Positions 1 through 5,980 of a stretch of DNA of 9,328 nucleotides are shown piece by piece (within the stretch, counting starts at the first letter, position 1; every line of letters begins with the position of its first letter). A program made the translations under genes and the position numbers. The stretch is from an uncultured Planctomycetaceae bacterium. Its GTDB lineage: Bacteria; Planctomycetota; Planctomycetia; Pirellulales; Pirellulaceae. The notes below the pieces were generated by a model. The model was not told where the DNA came from and made no database searches. It saw only the letters and a program-made list of their open reading frames with translations. The DNA lies in NCBI GenBank assembly GCA_937967755.1, contig CALBTA010000392.1:1-9328 (forward strand), written 5' to 3'.

Positions 1-3000
1 TCATCGTACCAGCCCCGCGATCATCGCCCACACTGATGAAGTTGGCGTCCACGGTGGAACTACCACGAACGTCGAGCAGCGAATCGCTTTGAACCAACAG
101 ATTGCCTGTGACATTCACGTCGGCGTTGCCGAATACATTCATGGTGTTGTTGTCGCCATCCCAGCCAACCGCCAGTGTCGTGGTATCCAGGCGACCAGAT
201 CCGCTAATGTCGTAAGTGCTTCCTGTACCCGCGGCCCAATGACCTAGCCGAACACCCGCCGGACCTGTAATCGTTACGGTACCGCCGTCCTGATCAACAT
301 GGCCGTTTTGGCGCTGGTCACCGATGCTGAAGAAGTTGGCGTTGACGGTTGAATCATCGCTGATGGTCAAAATGGAATTGCGCTGCACGATCAGCGTAGT
401 GTCAACATTCACGTCCGCATCATTCGACAGGGTCATCAGCCCCCGACCATCCCAACCTACCGCCAGAACATCATTAGTGTTGAGTACGCCGCCGGTCATT
501 TCGTATGTGCTGGTTTCGCCACCCCAGTGGCCCAACCTCAACGAGGGAAGACCGCCGCCGCCGGTGAGGGTGATATCGCCGCCGCTTTGCTCCACCGAGC
601 CTGAAACACCAAAGGGGTTCCCGACATCCAACCGCATTGCATCGACGTCGGCGTCGCCTTGCACTTGCAGCGTGCCGGAGCCGCGTGACTGGCCGACTTG
701 AATAACCGTCGAATTGAAATCAGCATCGCCGCCGATGGTGAGCGTCGAGCCGCGCTGGATTTGCACGCCGCCGTTGGCGTCGACAATGGCATCACCCGAG
801 ACGTCCATATCACCGATGCCGTCCCAACCCACCGATAATGTGTTCCCAACAGTCAGCGTTCCGCTCGTCATGTTGTAGATACTGGTTTCATTCGGCCAAT
901 GCCCGAGCCGCAGTTCACCACTGACGGTGACATCGCCGCCGGTTTGCTGAACATTGCCGGATGAACCATTTCGGTCTCCGATCGAGAACGTTCCGATGTT
1001 CACCATCGAGTCGCCTTGAATCTCCATAAAGCCGTTACCGCGATCATGCCCAACACCCACAAAGTTGGATGTGAACTCTGCATCCCCGCCGATCGTCAGC
1101 GTTGAATTGCGCTGGATGAAGGTGCCTGCTGTCACGTTCACCATCGCCGTACCCGCCACATCCATATCGCCCGTTCCATCCCAGCCAATGAACAACCCTC
1201 CGTTCGAATTGAGCGTACCGCCGGACATATCGTAAACGCTGGTTTCATTGGGCCAGTGTCCGACGCGAATTTGGTTCGCAACGGTGACGGTTCCACCCGT
1301 TTGCCGAACGATGCCGGGATCTCCGTTCCGCTCGCCCAGCATGAAGAACCCATTGACTTGCAGATTGTGCGTGTCCTGAATGCGCAAGACGCCCTCGCCC
1401 AACAATCCACTACAACAAGGGACTGCCGAGTTCACGGGATCCCCGACCCCGACCCGATTCACCGTCGTCGAACCAGCACCGGCCAAAGTAACTTGCGACA
1501 CCTCACCCGCGCCCGGTGCGCGTTGAATTAAAAGCTGGTCGTAGCTCGATCCGGTTCCCGTCAGCGTCAATGTTCCGTCACCTGTCTTGACCAAATTGCC
1601 CGCACCCGTCAGCGCACCGCTCAAGCCAATATTGTTACCGGCAGTGTCAAAAGTCGTGTTGCCGCCGATTCCGGTCAGCGACATATTTAGCGGGCTCGTC
1701 CAATCCGCGCTTGCAGAAACCGTTCCACCTCCGAGATTGATCTGATAGCTCGTGCTGTTCCCCGTGCCGACGTTGATGCCGCTGGAACCGAGCGTCAACG
1801 AGCCGCCGGTCATGTCGTAGGTATCAGTTCCCGCGGTTGCTCCACGATTGTCGAGGACCATTCCAGCGGCGCTGATATCTCCATCGCTGTGCGTGAATAT
1901 GCCAGTGCCATCGATACCAATGTAGAGGATACCGGCTGTTTCGGTTCCGGCACCAGGAACGCCAGTAAGCGTCAACGAGCCTCCGCTCATGTTGTACGTG
2001 CTTGTTTCGGTAGGCCAGTGACCTAAACGGAATTGATTCCCCACCGTAACCGACCCGCCCGTTTGCTGGGCGTGCCCCGCGATGTTGGCGGTTTCTCCGA
2101 GAAAGAAGTTGTTTGTGATATTGAGAGCGTGCGTGTCAGCGATTCGAATCGTTGCCGTTCCTGAGCCCGCGTCGCCGATGAGAACAGTCGTGGCACTGGT
2201 CGATCCCGATCCGCCGAGAATCAGCAAATTGTTGTCGTTTGCACTGTTTCCATTATTGACGGTCAGATTTCCGATCGTGGTAACGCCCGAGAGCGTTTGG
2301 TTCGCCAATCCACCATTCTGGTTGTGACCACGAACGGTGAGGTTGCCGCCAGTTAACGACCCTGAGAAATTGGCTGGTCCACTGGGATCAAAGTCTAGCG
2401 TGAAACTACCGCTACCAATAACGGAACCGTTTCCGTGTAATGCACCGATCGCGTCGCCGTTCCCGTTGCGGTCAAACACACCGGTTCCGTTGATGGTGAT
2501 TAGCGAATTGTTGATGATCCGATTGCTGGTGAGCAATTCCACGCGACCACCGTTGTTGACCGTGATATCACCTCGAATGACGCCATCGCCGCCTCCATTG
2601 GCAATCTCCACAGTACCGCCATTGACCGTGGTTAGGCCTGTATAGCTGTTATTTCCGGCCAGTCGCAGAGTTCCTGTGCCAGCTTTGGTCAAAGTCGTGC
2701 CAGCATTCAATTCACGGATCTCGCTGTTTGTTGACGAAACTAAGCGCCTCGTGGAACCATTAACTGTCCACGTCTGATTTTCGCGCAATAGCACATCAAC
2801 ATGAAGCGTGATGTCTGCCAGGCTATTAACCGTTATGCCGTCTCCCGGGTTCGCATGACCCAATCCAAGGAAGTGCCCTGCGCCGATGTTTGTACGGTCT
2901 CCTTCGGGTCGAATCGCATACGCTGACGTAATGGTTGAATTGAACGTAATCGAATTCGCACGGCGCTGGGTTCCGCCAGAGTTCGCGTTGTTCAGGCCGG

Positions 3001-3250
3001 CATAAGCAGAATTGCCTGATCCTGGCAACGGTGACACGTAATAGATGATGTCGTCGCCATTGCCTGGAACACCACCCGGCGTCCAGTTACTTGCGTCGCC
3101 CCAGGCATTGTTGCCGGAACCATCCCACGACTTGGTTGCAGACAGCGCCGTTGATGGGTCCGAAAGCGGCAACGCCAGAATCGCAATGGCGAGTCCCTTC
3201 GACATCGCACAGGTGAAGGCAGAATAAATCTCAATCAAGTAACGCTTCAT
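1..3250 (-). CDS. Giant secreted autotransporter-type beta-strand-repeat protein (partial, C-terminus outside window)
   Basis: Reading the minus strand from the ATG at 3250, the frame stays open for 1083 codons to the window edge. Residues 1-38 look like a Sec signal peptide: a basic start (MKR), a hydrophobic core GLAIAILALPL at 19-29 and a likely cut after ALSA at 38. A Trp/Gly/Asp-rich segment follows (SWDGSGNNAWGDASNW, 41-56), as is common at the start of such proteins. Two autotransporter-associated beta-strand repeats are recognisable: LTKAGTGTLRLAGNNSYTG (187-205) and LVKTGDGTLTLTG (553-565). From about residue 395 a longer module repeats, with LGHWP.ETS.Y.MSGG and VGWDG.GDMDV motifs. 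Composition is rich in Gly, Asn, Thr and Ser, and it should fold as an exported beta-helix. The only CysCys pair seen is in PCCSG, encoded near 1409-1423. Function is unknown; surface structure or adhesion is inference. The missing C-terminus would show whether there is a PEP-CTERM-type anchor or an outer-membrane barrel. Strong on family type, weak on role. Confidence 0.88.
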   Translation of the reverse strand, partial: MKRYLIEIYSAFTCAMSKGLAIAILALPLSDPSTALSATKSWDGSGNNAWGDASNWTPGGVPGNGDDIIYYVSPLPGSGNSAYAGLNNANSGGTQRRANSITFNSTITSAYAIRPEGDRTNIGAGHFLGLGHANPGDGITVNSLADITLHVDVLLRENQTWTVNGSTRRLVSSTNSEIRELNAGTTLTKAGTGTLRLAGNNSYTGLTTVNGGTVEIANGGGDGVIRGDITVNNGGRVELLTSNRIINNSLITINGTGVFDRNGNGDAIGALHGNGSVIGSGSFTLDFDPSGPANFSGSLTGGNLTVRGHNQNGGLANQTLSGVTTIGNLTVNNGNSANDNNLLILGGSGSTSATTVLIGDAGSGTATIRIADTHALNITNNFFLGETANIAGHAQQTGGSVTVGNQFRLGHWPTETSTYNMSGGSLTLTGVPGAGTETAGILYIGIDGTGIFTHSDGDISAAGMVLDNRGATAGTDTYDMTGGSLTLGSSGINVGTGNSTSYQINLGGGTVSASADWTSPLNMSLTGIGGNTTFDTAGNNIGLSGALTGAGNLVKTGDGTLTLTGTGSSYDQLLIQRAPGAGEVSQVTLAGAGSTTVNRVGVGDPVNSAVPCCSGLLGEGVLRIQDTHNLQVNGFFMLGERNGDPGIVRQTGGTVTVANQIRVGHWPNETSVYDMSGGTLNSNGGLFIGWDGTGDMDVAGTAMVNVTAGTFIQRNSTLTIGGDAEFTSNFVGVGHDRGNGFMEIQGDSMVNIGTFSIGDRNGSSGNVQQTGGDVTVSGELRLGHWPNETSIYNMTSGTLTVGNTLSVGWDGIGDMDVSGDAIVDANGGVQIQRGSTLTIGGDADFNSTVIQVGQSRGSGTLQVQGDADVDAMRLDVGNPFGVSGSVEQSGGDITLTGGGGLPSLRLGHWGGETSTYEMTGGVLNTNDVLAVGWDGRGLMTLSNDADVNVDTTLIVQRNSILTISDDSTVNANFFSIGDQRQNGHVDQDGGTVTITGPAGVRLGHWAAGTGSTYDISGSGRLDTTTLAVGWDGDNNTMNVFGNADVNVTGNLLVQSDSLLDVRGSSTVDANFISVGDDRGAGTM
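141..2068 (-). repeat. Tandem protein modules with LGHW..ETS and VGWDG motifs
   Basis: Five copies of an L/VGHW motif lie in frame at residues 409, 663, 782, 906 and 1002 of the beta-repeat protein (first bases at 2026, 1264, 907, 535 and 247). In the clearest copies the module runs: QQTGG.VTV, L.LGHWP.ETS.Y.MSGG.L, VGWDG.GDMDVSG.A.V, IQR.STLTIGGDA.F, IGDRNG. Spacing is 254, 119, 124 and 96 residues. The first gap holds an inserted block with the second autotransporter-type repeat. The last copy is the most diverged (LGHWAAGTGSTYDISG). The repeat is clear at protein level while the DNA has drifted, which suggests old duplication rather than recent expansion. Confidence 0.8.
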
Positions 3251-3257
3251 CTAAATG

Positions 3258-3263
3258 TCTCCC
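3258..3263 (-). promoter_or_regulatory. Shine-Dalgarno site for the beta-repeat protein
   Basis: The minus strand reads GGGAGA followed by seven bases and then the ATG at 3250. This decides the start: a later in-frame ATG at 3205 (residue 16) would also leave a usable signal peptide but has no purine-rich site before it. Confidence 0.65.
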
Positions 3264-3376
3264 AAACGCCTCGGGCCGTGGGTACGGACAATTGATCTAC
3301 GGGTAGCTGCTGCGGAGCATATACGTGCAATCCGCGCTCAAAACAGGCCCAGCACTCCTACGGCGATTTAAGTCTC

Positions 3377-3405
3377 AGAGTAGTCGGCGACTAAAAGATT
3401 GACAA
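3377..3405 (-). promoter_or_regulatory. Weak candidate sigma-70-type promoter
   Basis: On the minus strand TTGTCA (3405-3400, five of six matches to TTGACA) is followed after 17 bases by TACTCT (3382-3377, about three of six matches to TATAAT). It would give a leader of roughly 120 bases before the beta-repeat start. The -10 match is poor and planctomycete promoters are not well captured by this consensus, so this is only a candidate. Confidence 0.2.
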
Positions 3406-3498
3406 CGATTTGGTTTCGCCTGATCAACGGGTCAAATCCAGTCCTATAGATGCAACCGCGAACGACACCCCCCGAAGGATGGATTGAAGGGAAAAATT

Positions 3499-3549
3499 GT
3501 GTAAACCTGGATTTACACTTTTGTTGAAATGGCGCGCCAAGTGTAAACC
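3499..3549. promoter_or_regulatory. Operator-like cluster of three GTGTAAA boxes
   Basis: GTGTAAACC occurs at 3499-3507 and again at 3541-3549, exactly 42 bases apart, close to four DNA turns. Between them is an inverted copy, GGATTTACAC (3509-3518). Boxes one and two form a near-perfect 20-bp palindrome. Boxes two and three form a 9-bp inverted repeat, TTTACACTT / AAGTGTAAA (3512-3520 / 3539-3547), with the palindrome GGCGCGCC (3531-3538) directly before the third box. This is the layout of a binding site for a dimeric or multimeric DNA-binding protein. It lies about 250-300 bases upstream of the beta-repeat start, the likeliest target. The half-site resembles the BirA operator half (TTGTAAACC), but the spacing does not fit, so I do not name a regulator. 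Confidence 0.5.
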
Positions 3550-3575
3550 GCGTCACCCCAAAGGCAGGGGTAATG

Positions 3576-3629
3576 GTCGACTGAATTTTTTTGAAAATTT
3601 TTCGAGTCGACAAGAGAATTGTTGACTCG
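3576..3629. other. Alternative overlapping hairpins
   Basis: Three related half-sites occur: GTCGACT (3576-3582), CGAGTCGAC (3603-3611) and GTTGACTCG (3621-3629). The middle one can pair with the left one across an A/T-rich loop, or with the right one as a 9-bp stem (one mismatch or wobble) with a 9-base loop. The two folds exclude each other. On the minus strand the right-hand hairpin is followed by AAAAATTTT rather than a clean T run, so it is a poor intrinsic terminator for the upstream acyltransferase gene. It could be an attenuator-like leader element or chance. Confidence 0.3.
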
Positions 3630-3677
3630 TTGAGCAGCAGGAGCCTGGTGAATGCAGATTGAATCCGCCGCCGGGGT

Positions 3678-3700
3678 GCGATGCCGACCACGTGCATCGC
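3678..3700. terminator. Weak hairpin after the acyltransferase gene
   Basis: GCGATGC (3678-3684) and GCATCGC (3694-3700) make a perfect 7-bp stem with a 9-base loop, 66-88 bases past the acyltransferase stop on the minus strand. No T tract follows, so it is at best a factor-dependent or 3'-end-stabilising structure. Confidence 0.2.
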
Positions 3701-3765
3701 TCATCGTGGCCGCTTTGGACAATGCCCCATCTGGTTGGGCTCACTAGCAAGCCGATACACCCGCG

Positions 3766-4590
3766 CTATGCGGCTTTTGCTGGCGCAACTTCGCTAGGGA
3801 GAGTTGAATGTGAGGTGATCGCCAGGCGCGAAGGTAGAACCTTCGCGAGAGATAACGTCACCAACTCGCGCGGCGCAAAATTGATTGGCGAAGGGCTGGC
3901 GGGGTGTTGCAGGTATTTACCGCTTGGCGATGCGGCCCACGCTTCGGCTTCTTGGGTCAGGCAATTCAGGAGAGTTTCGGCGCGCCGGCGGTAATGTTCG
4001 ATGCCTTCGCGATCGAGGTTTGCCGGGATGTGCATCCGTGGGCTCATGATGGCGCGGCAGCGGGTGTAGGGGCGCGGTAGGGCGAAGCGGTCCCAGGTTG
4101 GCATTCGCCAGGGCCGGTCGTACCCGATACCGAACACCACCAGCGGAACGCCGAGTTTCGAGGCGAGGAAGACCGGACCTTGGGCAAGTTGGCGGCGCGG
4201 GCCGCGGGGACCATCGGGCGTGATGGCAATGTTTGTGCCGTGGTCGAGCACCTTGCGGGTTAGCTCGCGCAGGGCCGCACTTCCGCCACGAAATGAAGAA
4301 CCGCGTACTGATTCAAATCCCATGAAGTCGGCGGCTGACGCAAGCCAATCGGCGTCGCGATGCCGGCTGAGCAACATCGCCAGATTACAATGCCCCCGCA
4401 AATAAAACGGGGCCAAAATATTCTCATGCCAGAAGGCGTAAACGATAGGGCCGTGAAAACTAGTCTTCGCCGGATCGACCGATTCGTCGTAGTACGCCGC
4501 TTGAAAGTCGAGCGTACTCATCCAACTACGGGCAAAGCTCGCAACCGCGAAGCCCGCTGTGCGACGAAGGATTGGATGGGTGAATTTCAT
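3766..4590 (-). CDS. DUF374-type lysophospholipid acyltransferase family protein
   Basis: A 274-residue protein that matches, from memory, the DUF374 branch of the lysophospholipid acyltransferase superfamily, which transfers acyl groups onto lipids at the inner membrane. Family landmarks in order: a weakly hydrophobic start (residues 7-20), IVYAFWHENIL (49-59), MLLSRHRDADW (72-82) at the position expected for the His/Asp catalytic motif, GFESVRGSSFRGGSAALREL (91-110), and ITPDGPRGPR (123-132). No strong membrane helix is visible. The start at 4590 is the first ATG in frame. The frame continues upstream to a TTG at 4713, but that stretch runs through three palindromes and shows no family similarity. 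No clear ribosome binding site precedes 4590. The last 55 or so residues, after LTQEAEAWAA, are an unrecognised Pro/Ser-rich tail. It follows dapF by 129 bases. Family confident; substrate unknown. Confidence 0.85.
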   Translation of the reverse strand: MKFTHPILRRTAGFAVASFARSWMSTLDFQAAYYDESVDPAKTSFHGPIVYAFWHENILAPFYLRGHCNLAMLLSRHRDADWLASAADFMGFESVRGSSFRGGSAALRELTRKVLDHGTNIAITPDGPRGPRRQLAQGPVFLASKLGVPLVVFGIGYDRPWRMPTWDRFALPRPYTRCRAIMSPRMHIPANLDREGIEHYRRRAETLLNCLTQEAEAWAASPSGKYLQHPASPSPINFAPRELVTLSLAKVLPSRLAITSHSTLPSEVAPAKAA

Positions 4591-4600
4591 AAAGGAAGCA

Positions 4601-4621
4601 GGACGGGTTTGTAGCCCGTCC
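4601..4621. repeat. GACG/CGTC hairpin, copy A
   Basis: Stems GGACGGGTT (4601-4609) and AGCCCGTCC (4613-4621) flank a TGT loop. All nine positions pair, with one G-T wobble. It lies 11 bases upstream of the acyltransferase ATG and probably blocks any longer N-terminus. The octamer CCACGAAC overlaps its right edge (4620-4627) and recurs at 4639-4646. Confidence 0.75.
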
Positions 4622-4664
4622 ACGAACTGCTGCTTTAGCCACGAACGCAATACCTCGTTGATGT

Positions 4665-4708
4665 AAGACGGAGTTGTACTCCATCTTGGACGCAGTGGAA
4701 CTGCGTCC
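4665..4708. repeat. Two abutting GACG/CGTC hairpins, copies D and B
   Basis: Copy D has 10-base stems AAGACGGAGT (4665-4674) and ACTCCATCTT (4678-4687) with a TGT loop and one mismatch, which becomes a G-U wobble in minus-strand RNA. Copy B starts on the very next base: GGACGCAGT (4688-4696), loop GGA, ACTGCGTCC (4700-4708), perfectly paired and followed by CAC. The pair lies 11 bases after the dapF stop, so it could also protect or end the dapF transcript, although no T tract follows. Confidence 0.75.
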
Positions 4709-4719
4709 CACAAGTCCCG

Positions 4720-5568
4720 CTACACCGGCCACTGGCCGCTGAATACTTCAACGGCTGGGCCTGTTTTGTAAACGTGATTGCTGGTTTCGCACCAGTGCAA
4801 TTCCAAATCGCCGCCGAGTAGGTGGTTCAGAATCCGGCGCTGCGTTCGTCCGGTCAGCACGCCAGCGACGCAAACGGCGCTGGCCCCTGTGCCGCATGCT
4901 AGCGTTTCGCCGGAGCCGCGTTCCCAGGTGCGCTGGCGAACTTCCGTGGGGGAAACCACTTCGACAAATTCTACATTAACTCGGTTGGGGAAGTGGGGAT
5001 CGGTCTCGATCTTCGGCCCAATTCCCAGCACCAAATCATCCGTCGCCTCAGGCACGAAGATCACGCAGTGCGGATTGCCCATCGAAACGCAAGTGACTTC
5101 GACTGTTTGTCCGTCAATCGTCAGCGGTTGCCCAACAACGCTGCCGTTTTCCGAGTCGCTGGTCAGCGTCGTCGGAATTTCACTTGCGTTCAGGATTGGC
5201 TCTCCCATATTGACGCGAACGCGGGAGACAAGGTTGTCTTCCAGTTCCAAATCCAACGTCAACACGCCGGCCCCCGTTTCAATTTGCAGGGTTCCCTGGC
5301 GGCAAATCTCATGATCGTAAACGTACTTCGCCAGGCAACGAACGCCATTGCCGCACATTTCTGCCTCGGACCCATCGGCGTTGTACATGCGCATCTGGGC
5401 ATCGGCGACTTCGCTTGGGCAGATCAGAATCAAGCCATCGCCGCCGACCCCGCGGTGCCTGTCTGCCATGGCCACGGCGAGCTGGCTGGCGTTGGAAGGG
5501 GGCGGCTGATTGAAGCAATCGACATAAACATAGTCATTGCCCGCCCCGTGCATTTTAGTGAAGTGCAT
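4720..5568 (-). CDS. dapF: Diaminopimelate epimerase
   Basis: A 282-residue cytoplasmic enzyme that converts LL- to meso-2,6-diaminopimelate without a cofactor, the last step before meso-DAP is used for peptidoglycan cross-links and for lysine. The length is usual for the family. Both catalytic cysteines are in place: Cys72 in EMCGNGVRC and Cys225 in [14 protein letters not shown]. Substrate-binding landmarks are also present: GAGNDY (8-13), GVGGDG (40-45), [10 protein letters not shown] (61-70), SMGNPHCV (162-169, with His167) and WERGSGE (215-221, with Glu216). Nothing is missing or broken, so it should be active. It starts 29 bases after the stop of the small upstream gene, suggesting co-transcription, but no Shine-Dalgarno site precedes its ATG; that gap is filled by degenerate heptamers. 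An mDAP enzyme fits evidence that planctomycetes do make peptidoglycan. Confidence 0.97.
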   Translation of the reverse strand: MHFTKMHGAGNDYVYVDCFNQPPPSNASQLAVAMADRHRGVGGDGLILICPSEVADAQMRMYNADGSEAEMCGNGVRCLAKYVYDHEICRQGTLQIETGAGVLTLDLELEDNLVSRVRVNMGEPILNASEIPTTLTSDSENGSVVGQPLTIDGQTVEVTCVSMGNPHCVIFVPEATDDLVLGIGPKIETDPHFPNRVNVEFVEVVSPTEVRQRTWERGSGETLACGTGASAVCVAGVLTGRTQRRILNHLLGGDLELHWCETSNHVYKTGPAVEVFSGQWPV

Positions 5569-5596
5569 GTTGGTGTTCGGTTTTCAGTCTTCAGTG
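5569..5596 (-). repeat. Four degenerate heptamers in the gap before dapF
   Basis: On the minus strand the gap between the small gene and dapF reads as four consecutive seven-base units: CACTGAA, GACTGAA, AACCGAA, CACCAAC. With one extra base these fill the whole 29-base gap and end directly at the dapF ATG. The first two differ by one base and the rest decay progressively. No ribosome binding site is seen within it. It may be a short tandem repeat placed between genes, or chance similarity. Confidence 0.45.
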
Positions 5597-5597
5597 C

Positions 5598-5894
5598 TCA
5601 GCCGGTCAAATCCAACAATCGGCCGCTGTTGCCGGTGGGGTCTTTTGATTGTGGGTTGAGCGCTTCAATGGTCTCTTCCTGTTGTTGCGAATTCTGCTCT
5701 TGTTCTTCGGCGGGGCGTTCCCACAGTCGTCGGCCGTCGGCGTCGCGCTCGCCGGTATGCTGGTCGGCGTCGGCCGCGCCGAGTCCGCCAGCCTTTTCCG
5801 ATTTCTGATTCGCAGCCGTGCGCCGCACCTGGTTGGCCGCATCATTCTGGCTGCCGGAAAGCCCAGTGGTATTGCCTAGTGGTCCGAGGGGCAT
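5598..5894 (-). CDS. Small hydrophilic protein of unknown function
   Basis: A 98-residue protein without a signal peptide or membrane segment, with no Cys, Phe or Tyr and a single Trp (58). It starts MPLGPLGNTTGLSGSQ, has a charged middle with HTGERDADGRRLWERP (46-61), a Gln/Glu-rich stretch EEQEQNSQQQEE (63-74), and ends GRLLDLTG. The composition suggests a largely disordered or helical soluble protein. I believe similar short proteins with an ERDADGRR core and an LDL(S/T)G end occur in other planctomycetes, but I cannot verify this here and know no function. It is likely real: GAGGAA stands eight bases before its ATG, and it fits head to tail between the AsmA-like gene and dapF. It lies 86 bases after the former and 29 bases before the latter, so a dapF-linked role is possible but only inferred. 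Confidence 0.75.
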   Translation of the reverse strand: MPLGPLGNTTGLSGSQNDAANQVRRTAANQKSEKAGGLGAADADQHTGERDADGRRLWERPAEEQEQNSQQQEETIEALNPQSKDPTGNSGRLLDLTG

Positions 5895-5902
5895 GGTCGT
5901 TA

Positions 5903-5908
5903 TTCCTC
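5903..5908 (-). promoter_or_regulatory. Shine-Dalgarno site of the 98-residue protein
   Basis: The minus strand reads GAGGAA, eight bases, then the ATG at 5894. It is one of the two clearest ribosome binding sites in the window and the main support that this small frame is translated. Confidence 0.65.
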
Positions 5909-5955
5909 ATTCTACAGAAATACGGAATAGTTAGTGATGTGGCTATGGAAGGGCC

Positions 5956-5976
5956 GGACGGGTTACAAACCCGTCC
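5956..5976. repeat. GACG/CGTC hairpin, copy C
   Basis: GGACGGGTT (5956-5964), loop ACA, AACCCGTCC (5968-5976) is a perfect 9-bp stem. It sits four bases beyond the stop codon of the AsmA-like gene and, like copy B, is followed by CAC on the plus strand. The position suggests a role at the 3' end of the transcript, although no T tract follows. Confidence 0.78.
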
Positions 5977-5980
5977 CACT

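Larger units (their letters stand above)
3251..3765. other. 515-bp non-coding region upstream of the beta-repeat gene
   Basis: I see no convincing gene here. The stretch separates the acyltransferase stop (3766) from the beta-repeat start (3250), both on the minus strand, so it should hold the 3' end of one unit and the promoter and leader of the next. It contains a GTGTAAA box cluster, an AT-rich patch at about 3583-3603, and several inverted repeats (3381-3393, 3576-3629, 3678-3700), annotated separately where worthwhile. A small palindrome, TAGTCGGCGACTA, lies at 3381-3393 inside the spacer of the candidate promoter. Confidence 0.6.

Noticed and set aside
324..701. Plus-strand open frame of 125 codons, and other short frames within 1-3250.
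   Set aside because: They are shadows of the repeat-rich minus-strand frame, which is continuous and carries consistent repeated motifs.
3499..3549. BirA (biotin repressor) operator.
   Set aside because: The GTGTAAACC half-site resembles the BirA half, but the spacing between inverted halves does not fit and no biotin gene is nearby.
3368..3697. Open frame of 109 codons on the minus strand in the gap before the beta-repeat gene.
   Set aside because: It has no recognisable domain, no good ribosome binding site, and overlaps the operator-like boxes and hairpins; it is probably chance.
4601..4708. CRISPR array.
   Set aside because: The repeated units are hairpins with different inner sequences and irregular spacing, with no spacers of constant length and no cas genes.
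4591..4713. Longer N-terminus of the acyltransferase starting at a TTG at 4713.
   Set aside because: The extra 41 residues are encoded across three palindromic repeats, show no family similarity, and would need a TTG start; the ATG at 4590 begins right where family similarity begins.
4993..5808. Plus-strand open frame of 271 codons.
   Set aside because: It is antisense to both dapF and the small gene; dapF is certain from its catalytic motifs.
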